From: Cruorifilaria tuberocauda
Lineage: Eukaryota > Nematoda > Chromadorea > Rhabditida > Onchocercidae
Assembly: GCA_013365365.1 (NCBI GenBank)
Contig: JABVXU010000033.1
Span: 62,001 to 126,000, forward strand
Reading direction: 5' to 3'
Length of the DNA: 64,000 bases
Position 1 is the stretch's first letter. Every line of letters begins with the position of its first letter. A program made the position numbers and the translations under genes. This document shows, piece after piece, positions 54,884 through 64,000 of this stretch. Under the pieces are notes generated by a model that was not told where the DNA came from, did not search any database, and was given only the letters and a program-made list of their open reading frames with translations.

Positions 54884-54940
54884 AAGCGTTAGCGGTTAAC
54901 ACATCTGCTGACACAGAAGACAGCAATTTGATTCCAAGCA
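54884..54940 (+). pseudogene. Degenerate tRNA-Val-like sequence behind SL1
   Basis: The stretch from 54890 (tagcggtta, cacatctgc) follows the D-arm and anticodon arm of eukaryotic tRNA-Val closely; a tgacac anticodon-loop segment with GAC as the would-be anticodon and agaag follow. Short deletions remove bases from the anticodon stem, and the T-arm is eroded (aatttgattcc at 54925-54935 in place of the B box ggttcgattcc). It cannot fold as a functional tRNA. It could be a tRNA pseudogene or the head of a tRNA-derived SINE. Recognition is from memory of tRNA-Val. Confidence 0.55.
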
Positions 54941-54944
54941 AATA

Positions 54945-55375
54945 GAATAGAAGTCACTCAATCCCGAAGAACATGTCAAAATCACAGCTACATTCTCCTG
55001 CACAATGGGCAAGATCGGGAAAGAACGAAGAAGCGAACTCGGAGAATCAACACCGCGGAATCAGTAGAATCCACTATTAATATTCAAAAAACGAGAGGAT
55101 TCTTGACAGATTCAGTACAAAGAAATGACGACGTTATGAGATGCCAAAACAAAATAGAGCAGATTGCTAAAAAGTCGTCGCGAATAATGAAGTCTGTAAA
55201 GCATAATCGTAATGGAAAATCGTCTGCTTTAACTGCAGCAAAGCAACTCAAGCCAGCCACTAATTCAAAGAAAATTGATAAGGAAAAACGACCTCGTTGA
55301 TTTTGCAACAAAAATCATTGGGATAACGAATGCCCGGCGTATTCTAACGTTCAACAAGAATTGAACGCTTTGTAG
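54945..55375 (+). mobile_element. Broken BEL/Pao gag fragment with zinc knuckle
   Basis: Frames here have the K/S/Q-rich look of a retrotransposon gag tail. At 55303-55330 the sequence reads FCNKNHWDNECPAY, matching the Cys-x-x-Cys...His...Cys zinc knuckle of Pao gag; the codon just before FC is TGA, where a Cys or another residue would be expected. A reading frame at 55103-55300 leads into it. Gag lies downstream of pol fragments in the same direction, so this is either a second copy or a rearrangement. Confidence 0.65.
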
Positions 55376-56140
55376 CTCTTTGCTTTTTGTGAATGGAATC
55401 TCATTACTTCTTCCCTTGTTTCCTTTAATTCTTTTTAGTTTGCTAACTTCCGAGAAACAAATTCAATTCCAGTTATCTATTGTGGTTTTTAAAATTTTAT
55501 TGCCAATTAGGCATTAAGGATTAATGTGAATAATAATTGCCTTAAGCGACATTAAATAATAAAAACGGCAATTAACCGTTGTATATAAAATTTCCTAAAA
55601 TAAACTTCCTGCTATAAATTATTTTATTGACGACATCACAGATAACCTTCACAATGTTAATTTCTGCAAAATACTTCCAACAATTCTACTATATTTTGAT
55701 TTTTCACAGCAATTATGAAAATTATGAGAATTTAGGCTTTTGACGGAAAATTCTACGATGCAATATTGCAGAAAGAAATGCAATACTTTTATGAAAAATT
55801 AATTTTTATTAATAAGCAGTAATTTGAAACAAAATCGAATGACTGATTGATAGCATATACAAAGAAAACAATTTTTTCACCAATTAGAATTAGATGTATT
55901 GTTAAAACATTCAACAATATATAATTACATGATCAATAAATTTTCAAAACACTGTACAATTACTCAGTTATACAATATAGAACATATTAGATACAAAACC
56001 GATACAATAAGATAAAATCCAATATTAACAAAATGCTAAACGAAATATTAGATATAAGAAACAAATAGATTAAACATTAAATATAAATGTAAAAAGCCAG
56101 TTTAGAAAAGATCACACATAAAAGTCAAATATTTCACTCA
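55376..56140. other. Spacer without a gene
   Basis: AT-rich sequence between the Pao remains and the stop of the KH-domain gene, probably including that gene's 3' UTR. No feature recognised. Confidence 0.45.
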
Positions 56141-57068
56141 TTAACCTCGATGCATACCTTCCCGTCCAGGTCTATATCTCGCCTCCCTAATTGGTCCATT
56201 ACAGAGAACATAATCCGTGCCGCTTTCGTTCTGTAAAATACTTTGATAATTTAATCGAAAGAAAAATTACAAAAAATAACTTTGAATTAAACCAAGCATA
56301 TCTTACCACATTCGGATCAGCGACAAAAGCATAAGTTGGAGAATGTGAATCGCAACATTCTTCGTTAATTATTTCCTCAATTATCCGAAGAGCTTTATGG
56401 ATGTTATGATCCAATCCGCTTATTGTGAAGGCGGAACTGCGGAAGCGGCGTGGCAATGTCAGTTCCGTATTGGTCTGGTATGCTATTAGATTTGCTCGTG
56501 AATCCTCCGCACCAACCAGAACATCGATAAATATGGTGGGAATCCTGAATGATAGCAACAGCAATAGATTGATATACTACAAATTCAAATTAGCTGATAA
56601 GGTGTCTTTTAAAAAGTCCCTACAGCAGAATACGACTAAAAATCCTTACCTGAAGCTGATGACAGCTGGAAGAGACGATCGTATTTCCTGCTGCCGCTGC
56701 TCCTCCTGATAGCGGATCCTTTCCGCTATCAAGTGTTTTATATCGGGATGCTCGTTCCATCGATTCATCCCTTCCATTTGCCGGGGTTCAACTCGCTGCT
56801 GCAAAAACATTCATGTAATATTTGAATTTCTTTGTCTGACAAAACTCATAAACTCACCATGCAATGAAGTGAAGTGCTTAAGGAATTAATTACTATAAAA
56901 GCCTTAATACATGATTTAACCAATAATGTGTTCGAATTCGGGAGTTGAGTAAGGGAAAATCCGAGGGAAAATAAACTGGAAGCTGAAAAAAGAGAAATTC
57001 CATTAACTCACTTGGAGGTGCTCCTCCATACTTCTCTGAAACATCGCAAAATCGAGCGATAAACGCAT
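56141..57068 (-). CDS. Small protein with one degenerate KH domain, 177 aa
   Basis: Exons in transcript order: 57068-57012, 56798-56650, 56544-56307 and 56230-56141 (TAA), all in phase, 177 aa. A ttatcttcag acceptor ends ten bases before the ATG, so trans-splicing is likely. Residues 1-60 are charged and helical (RSMEEHLQQRVEPRQMEGM, HPDIKHLIAERIRYQEEQR). Residues about 64-130 follow a type I KH fold: strand AVISFRIP, helix, loop, helix SRANLIAYQ, strand TELTLP, strand AFTISG, and helix NIHKALRIIEEIINEE. The usual GxxG nucleic-acid loop reads GAED, so its second Gly is lost and canonical RNA binding is doubtful. The tail is short (YVLCNGPIREARYRPGREG). I cannot assign an orthologue. Confidence 0.75.
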
Positions 57069-60000
57069 CTTCAGCAAACTGAAGATAAAGTACATAATTT
57101 TCCCTCACTTGTGAATTCCAATTGATTGATTGGTGTAAGCTTCGTCAAATTAAATTCACATTTATGAAAAAGTGACGGCAAATTCAAAATAGGATGAATT
57201 TCCAAAATAAATAAGAAAAGAAATTTATTTATAGATTTAGAAGAAAAAAATTGAATTTAAACTGTAAGTTGCACTTTACAGCGATAAGCACTGATAAATT
57301 TAAAGAGAGTTCACCAAGAGATAAGTTCTATGAGAACTAAATCTCTCACAGCCCAACTTTCCTTTCTTAACAAATGACTGGAAAAGAAGAACGTCTATAT
57401 ATATGAGCAGAATTTGCATCAGTCTCTTCCACCAATCATCAATTATTGGACTGACCTCATCCACCTCCATCCGCTAATTATGCAACAGGTCACACTGACC
57501 TCATCAATCGCCACTCCCTAATTATGCAATTTGTTTCTATTGATCTCATCAATACTGCAATTATAGATGCAAAGAAATTAGACAAGTTTCTTTGAAGTAA
57601 TTCCCACGCACATTGATGTAATTAATATTCCTTAATTACATTAGCAAGCTATCCAAATAATGAATATGATTAAGGTAAGTTATCTCTTCTCCACCAAGGA
57701 TTAGAGAGAAATTCATCAGATACTTTGTCTAACATTACCGAAATCAGAAGGAAAAGGGATTCCTCAACAAGGGTAAGTGTTATCAGTCAACGAATGAAAA
57801 ATTCCTTATAAGCTACGGGAAATAACGGAAACTATGAAAGACAAGGACAATGAAGTAATGAAAAGTTTAATCGGAATATAAGACGGAAAAATTCGACCTG
57901 CTTTACACTCTGGAAATAAGTGAAGAGAACGAATCTCCAGCAAGAAGAACGGCAGATGCTTTAAAACGACGAAAGATGCTAGAACCAACATTCCTCTTCA
58001 GTTCAGAATGTCGAGAGATTCGAGAACTCTCATGATATTTCTGTATTTATGTTGTAAAATATCATCTGCACAATTATAATTAATTCCCATAATTACATCA
58101 TGTTCTTCATCTTGTTTTCGTGATTCTAAGAGTTCCTCAAACAGTCCGCCTTTTTCTCTTCTCTTCTTCAAACATACATACGGCATATTAATTTGTTATT
58201 ATCTTCTTATCCAACTGATCTTATCATTTCCATCTTATCACATGTACTATGCTTCTCATTCTAACATGAAATTTTGTGGGAACTGACTGTATTTCTAGGA
58301 TAATAAACAAAAATCACATATGATTAAGAGATTTCTGGTTAAATTACAATGAACAATTTTTTGTATGTGAATCAATCACTCATGCGAAATCTTTCTGACA
58401 TACAATGACTTTCATTTATGAACGTGATGGAAGAGAGAGAGAGAGAAAAGAAGGAGGGTAGGAAAGATGGCATGTATATATAATCATTTGATGTTGGATA
58501 TTCAATTCACTTCTAATTACCTGTATTTAAGAAATAATAGCACACCTTGAATTTTAATGTTTATGGACAGTATAATTTTATAGTATATACATCTTTATAT
58601 AATGGGAAATAAATTTCATTGTTCGTTACATCGATCGTTGCAATATTTAATATAAATATTTGTTTAATAATACCCCACGTTTATTATCATTCAATTTAAT
58701 ATTATTGTTTATTTATTTTCAAACAATAATATCGAAAGTTCTCAAAAAGAAATTTTGCCCTATGAGATTTTGTATAGTCTTTGCAACATGCGATGTTTCT
58801 CGCAGTTACGTATCAAATATTGAATTTTATAAATCAAAACGTAAAACTTTATATTTATATTAAAAAATATCAAAAAAAAGTTTCTAGAAAATTCGATAAT
58901 ATATCTACTTAAGTAATCAAAGTCTTAAATTGATTTATCAACTGGATGAAACTGAATCATCAAGCTTTGTTCAATCTTCCCATCATCGCCCGATATGTAA
59001 TATTTTGAATGGTCAAAAATGGAAGGGTGTGGTCATCTGTTAAAGAACTCATGAATAATTTTTGCTTATTCAAACCGTTCGTCCGTTTCTTCCATCTTTT
59101 ATTCTTCTTTCTATTTGTCTTAACATCATTAATTAACGTTTAACGCATGGATAACGTGTAATGTAGCTATTAGCGAGTAAATTTCATTACGAGATGACTT
59201 ATTACATCGATCGCAACTAAGAAAATATTTTGCAAAAATTCAGTAAGTGGTCGATTGTCGATGATAAGGAATGAATTCGTAAAAGATTAATTGAATACTT
59301 TATGGTTGAATATTTCTAAGCTGCTTCTCATTTTATTACGGGGAGTTTGACAACGATTTCTATTGACTGATGCGATGAGTAAATGATCAAAAATAACCTG
59401 TGATTTTATAGCTAATTAAGGCTTTCGATTTTGTTATACACCTATTTCAAATGAGGGGTTGATTGATTACTTATTTCTTTCATTTCTTTTTTCAAATTTC
59501 TGATTTTCAGTTTCGAATTATCTGAAGCTCGTTTTAATAATCTTTAAGGAAAGTGACAGCGAGAAATTGTAGTGTTTGATTTTCATTCTCATGCTTATCA
59601 TTTAGAGTTTAAACTTAAGAGAACTATAGAAATATCGTTTTTTTTCAGACTAAGAAATTCCTTTCGTTGTTTCATCCATTCCCTAATTAGAAAAAATTTA
59701 TGAAATTTTCTTGACTCTCTCAATTCCTCCTTTCTCTTCCTTTGCATCGTTCAGTTGTTTCTTTTTTCTCTTTCAATACAACATAATGAATTTTTTCATT
59801 CAATTTTCACTTCCTTCTTGTCAACGATTTTTTATAAAATAAAAGTGTATGATTTATGATCATTTAATAGATTCAAGATATGCTAATTACTTCTTAAATA
59901 TACAGTAGGTAAATTAAAATTAAGCAAGCAAAGCCGTTTAATGGGGCATTAGCTGTAATAGAAAAGATGCGTCGTTATCAGTTTAGTTTGTCCGTTTTCT

Positions 60001-60537
60001 TATATCTCAATTTTTGTACAATTTCACAGTTCCTATATCACATTTCAGTACTGTTTCTTCTGTATCTTTATGCTTGTTTATAATTCGCAAAAGATTCGAT
60101 TTTTTCTCTCTTTCTTTTGTGGGAATCTCTTCATGTGAAGTAAAACATTAATACGAATCTCATATCAGGTCGATCGCTAGAAAAGAAAGACAATAGCGTC
60201 CCATCCTAAGATGGCAGTCGCAGTAAATAGAGAGAGGGAGATATTTTTGATTTCACATAGCTTTGTAATCGACGACCTATTATTGATTAGAAAATAATCA
60301 TCGGAAGTTTACCACTGTTTAGATTAGTAAATAAGGTTAATACAAAATACTAATATGTCTAATATTCAATATTGTATGAGCAGTACGGCAACGAACGATG
60401 AAAATCATTTTCTGCTATAAAAATTATTCTATGGCAAAAATGTTGAAATTGAAATTGTTTCGTTAAACAGGTAATTCGAATTGAATTAAGTATCGAATAT
60501 CAAATTATTAGTATGTGTATATGTCATGGTTTTCTCC

Positions 60538-60590
60538 TACTCTCTCTCTCTTTTTCTCTTTCTCTTTCTCTTTCTTTATCTATCTCTCGT
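60538..60590. repeat. CT-rich simple repeat
   Basis: Run of TCTC and CTTT units on the plus strand ending in tatctatctctcg. Ordinary microsatellite. Confidence 0.85.
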
Positions 60591-61634
60591 TCGGTTCAAA
60601 TATAAAGGAATAAGAGTTAAAGAAAAGAATTGAACAAAAGAATCCATTAGTTAGAGAGCGTGATTTGGGCACTGATTACTGAAATAGAAAGAGATTTGCA
60701 CGTAAGCGTCTGTAACTAATATAACGTAACACGTACGTGTATTATACATGTATTGTAAATTTTTTATATCATTTATTTTTCAAATATATGATAATTTTAT
60801 TGAATTTTTTGACAATAATTCTTTGGATCGTTTGTTATTGTTTAGAAAATTAATGAATGATAATAATATGAATGTTGATGATATTAAAAGTAGAGCACAA
60901 TTTTTAGGTGTAAAATGATTGTCGGTAAACCCGAAATGTCAAAAAATCTCTCAACCTTAATCTTTAATTTTAAATACTTCAAATCTTTACTTTGTACTAT
61001 TTGTAAACTGTAAAATACTGTCATGGCACTTATATTGTATATTCACATTGTCATTATAAGAACTGTTCTATTGTTCATCATCCGTCTTCATATTCTCACA
61101 GCTTTGCATGTTCTTCCATCTTCAGTAAAACCATTCTTTCCCACGGTAACCTTAATAATAATCTTACCGTCTTTGTAAATGTTGTCCTCACAAGCCCTTC
61201 CCTTTCAAACCTATATAAATCCTCTCAGGTTTTCTCTCCTGACGGCTTCCCCTGTTAGTTTCCTTCTTTCATCTTCTACCTATCGAGGCAAATTTTGTGG
61301 ATTGCAAATGTAATAAATAATATTCTTCACAAGCTTCCTCATTCTGCATACTGATCATGTTCCCTTCCACAACAATGATAGGTTGTAATATTAAATATAA
61401 GGTAACAGGTGATCATAATGAGTTAGAGTATTGACTCTGAGTCCCTTTTATACAATTTTAAGATTACTAATGTATACTATAAAATTATTCCACCTTAGAA
61501 TGCCACTTTCTAAGTATGTATATGCTATAAAATTACAGTATTAAAAGTATTATTACATAGATATACAATACGTAATTAGAATTAAATTTAACGTGCAATA
61601 TCACATCATTTCACATAAAATGTTATGCGTCATT

Positions 61635-61676
61635 TTCCTCTTTCTCTTCCTCTCTTCCTTTTCCTACCTTCCCTCG

Positions 61677-61709
<33 letters not shown>

Positions 61710-61710
61710 C
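61635..61710. repeat. CT-rich simple repeat
   Basis: TC dinucleotide run followed by CTTT units on the plus strand. Ordinary microsatellite. Confidence 0.85.
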
Positions 61711-61944
61711 ACTTTACATTCTTAAACTTTTTTTAATCACAAAAATGATTATAAAAATTTTCCATCATTAGGCAATTATTTTATCTTTTCTTAAAAGTTC
61801 AGTATAGAACTACTGGATTTTGTAAGTTTCATCTTTTATTTTTGATATAGAACGATCATATCTTTGTTACTTGGTGCAAGCAAACTTTATCATCTGAACC
61901 ATGCAATAGAGAATTTCAGGAAAAAAAGATATGTTCAGATTGTG

Positions 61945-64000
61945 TCAAATGGTCTCAATATCGAGTTGTATCGTCTGTAAATCTGATGAGAGTGTGGATC
62001 TATGAATATTAACAGTGGATTCTTCCGATTCGCATTGTTGGTTCTCCGAGTTCGTTTCTTCGTTCTCTCCCGGTCTTTCCTGCTGTGCATCGTGATTTTG
62101 ACAGGTACGAGTATTCGGTTGCACCAAGCGAGTTGCAGAACAACGCCGCAAGGAAAAGCTTGTGTAAAGTGGAGTACACTTTAACATATCTTTCAACTGG
62201 ATCGATTCATAGTTTTCAATCGATTCTTGAAATTTTCCAATCCATAACTCCTGAATGAATTTAAGGCTTTTAAAAATGTGAGTTGAAAATTTGAAGTTTG
62301 CATTTCAACACAAAATGAGTTTAAAATTCTTTTTCATCAATTATTGAAAAGGGATGCCATTTAGAGTGCTGCTTTCCTGTCGGAATTTGAAGACTGCTTT
62401 TTTAAAAAGTTTTAACTTGGATTATTTTAAATCAAGATTTCATCTTAAAGTAGCCATTAATTTGCATGAATAATGTAACGAAAATTTCTCCGGAAGATGG
62501 AAAAGGAGAGGGAAAGATAGAATATAGTAGTTAAGATTTACCTTATCACGCTTGTCAGCAGCCTGTAAGGTAAAAATCGATACCACTTGGTAGTACCGCG
62601 TGAGGTGTATTATTACAAATGCATATTTTAATGACACTGAAAAAAATTTGTCAGAGCTAATTTCCTTTGGCATATATTTCATTCGTGATTTTTGATTGCT
62701 TATTTCGTATTGAATTCAATGTTAGGATAAGTTCAACTTGTGAATGGATTTTACGAATTTCGAAGGGAAAACAAACTACTGGTAGCGGAATCGTTAGAAT
62801 CGGCATCGCAGAAAACACAAGAATCCAGTGGGATTGGCTGCTTTTGGACGACATATTGTTCTGATTTGGTCAACTGAGTCGTACCTTTCTATAATTTGCT
62901 AATTCTGATGACAAATTTTTAGAGAACAATAAGTAGCCTAAAGTGTGTTAATTAAGCGATGCATTAAGTTGCTGTCTATTTTGATAATGCCAAAACATTC
63001 AATAATGCATTTCATAAGCTAAGGATGCTTCATTAAAGTTAAAACGTTTGAAATAGGGAAGTTCTTATTTTGACTTAGGTTTAGCTTTTCAAATTCTAAG
63101 TGAAAAAGGAATACTTTAATTTTGGTGCATTTCTTCATTTTCGTTAGTAGAAACATATCATTGAATAAGAATGCATAACAATCACAAGTTCTTCCGTTTT
63201 CTGCAAAATTTCATGACTAACGGCAAAATGAATTTCAGATTGCAAGGAAAATATCTCTTCATCTAAAAAAAATAAATTCTGTAAGATGAAATTCATCGAT
63301 GCACTGACCAATAAGCTCTAGATGACCCTCATGAATCAATTTCCTTCTTGGATGTGCCAAAAGATTCTCGCAGAACTGTCTAGATAGCGCTATCCTTAAG
63401 AACTGTAAATAACTGATTATCAAGTCATGCTGTTAAAGCTAATGACAAAATTCTCTCATGTCTCATATATATTAAAGTTAATGTAATAGGAAAAATAGCA
63501 AGCACTTAAATCGACCGTTGAGGTAAGTTGTCTAATTGAACTGTCAGTGTTTAGACCTTTCTTTCTAAACCTCACTTCTCTTTTTGGGTCAAAATCCAAA
63601 ATTTGAAATGATAAAACGAAATATTGAAGGTGTCAAGTACTTACTTCTGGAATAAAAGTTCGTGTTTCCAACTCAATGATTGATGGCCAAATAACTGAAT
63701 TTTGTAGTTGCTGTAATCGTTCGAAGTTGTGCAGCCATTGAACAGAATCATCTATCGATCCTAAATGATAACAACTGACTTTCCATAGCGCCTTTAAAAG
63801 TTAGAATAACTGACTAATACAATCAATATATGGGATGAGAAATTATTTTAGAATCAAGCAAAATAATCAATCTTAGTATTTTTGAACATGATACTTCCTG
63901 ACGATTTATTACAATACAAATTATACGCACTTAAAGATTCGTTCATATTTTCGAGAACTTTTTCAATCCGTCGTTGATCGTCACTTTCTTTGGTATATTT
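61945..64000 (-). CDS. Rho-family guanine exchange factor (DH-PH), 3' part
   Basis: The gene continues beyond the right edge. Exons in transcript order: from the edge to 63931, 63760-63645, 63402-63309, 63200-63115, 62888-62780, 62636-62542 and 62250-61945 (TGA). All seven join in phase. The first three give the end of a DH domain (RIEKVLENMNESL, VQWLHNFERLQQLQNSVIW, RTFIPE, SRQFCENLLAHPRRKLIHEGHLELI). The next four give a PH domain: YAFLFNDMFLLTK, KQPIPLDSCVF, FTLQAADKRDK, ELWIGKFQESIENYE with the invariant Trp. The remaining 80 residues are polar and probably disordered (ERPGENEETNSENQQCESEES), ending DIETI. DH domains load GTP on Rho GTPases, and the PH domain helps membrane targeting. The PH part reminds me of PLEKHG5-type exchangers, but I would not name the subfamily. 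Confidence 0.85.

Larger units (their letters stand above)
57069..61944. other. Gene-free stretch of about 4.9 kb with simple repeats
   Basis: Upstream of the KH gene and downstream of the Rho GEF gene. Contains a GA run near 58434-58446, CT-rich tracts at 60538-60590 and 61635-61710, and AT-rich DNA. The frame at 57998-58186 (minus) is discussed under rejected items. No gene or RNA recognised; part may be the GEF 3' UTR. Confidence 0.45.

Noticed and set aside
54853..54960. A functional SL RNA gene
   Set aside because: Although SL1 and the following GT are intact, the next 70 bases resemble tRNA-Val and not an SL RNA body, and no convincing Sm site or snRNA promoter is seen. Kept as a finding, not called as an active gene.
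57998..58186. 62-codon minus-strand frame beginning MPYVCLKKRREKGG
   Set aside because: It has a fairly gene-like composition and a faint look of a retroelement protease region (DVIMGINY), but no splice context, no family match I trust and no neighbouring element.
1..64000. CRISPR arrays, rRNA genes, intact tRNA genes, bacterial (Wolbachia-type) insertions
   Set aside because: No regular direct-repeat/spacer pattern, no rRNA sequence, no complete tRNA and no bacterial-looking intron-free gene cluster was seen on either strand; tRNAs in particular could be missed by eye.

Overview
The window looks like nuclear DNA of a filarial or closely related spirurid nematode. It is AT-rich. Its genes are broken into short exons with nematode-type acceptors (tttcag, tttttag), several start codons lie 5-30 bases behind a likely trans-splice acceptor, one exact 22-base spliced leader SL1 sequence is present, and the only clear transposon is a decayed BEL/Pao element. 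Gene models were built by hand from splice sites, reading phase and recalled family sequences; no search was run.

Layout. 1-6.5 kb: an unrecognised four-exon gene (852-2560, +), a GC-richer structured island (about 4405-4640), and an intronless, divergent V-ATPase subunit C gene (5321-6457, +). 7-11.2 kb: proteasome subunit beta-4 (pbs-4/PSMB2 type, -, six exons, all phases consistent, one intron needing a GC donor), divergent from ribosomal protein L34 (+, three exons). 11.9-23.6 kb: a zinc-finger RNA-binding protein of the ZFR type (+, about 20 exons, three U1-type C2H2 fingers plus a DZF domain). 23.6-28.7 kb: no gene seen, but an array of about 0.8 kb rich in TG. 28.7-30.6 kb: an unrecognised 400-residue protein (+, five exons). 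33.2-38.2 kb: a hexosaminidase D type GH20 enzyme with an N-terminal membrane anchor (-). 38.2-43 kb: no gene, one degenerate short tandem repeat. 43-53.2 kb: TRAPPC10, a TRAPPII tethering subunit (-, more than 20 exons). 53.5-55.4 kb: broken BEL/Pao fragments out of normal order, with an SL1 copy joined to a tRNA-Val-like sequence between them. 56.1-57.1 kb: a small protein with one degenerate KH domain (-). 57.1-61.9 kb: no gene seen, pyrimidine-rich simple repeats. 61.9-64 kb: the 3' part of a DH-PH Rho-family exchange factor (-), running off the right edge.

The recognised genes are mostly housekeeping (protein degradation, translation, RNA binding, proton pumping, Golgi traffic, glycan trimming, Rho signalling) and form no shared pathway. 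The least explained parts are the SL1/tRNA-like/Pao patch, the two unrecognised genes, the intronless V-ATPase C copy and the structured island at about 4.4-4.6 kb.
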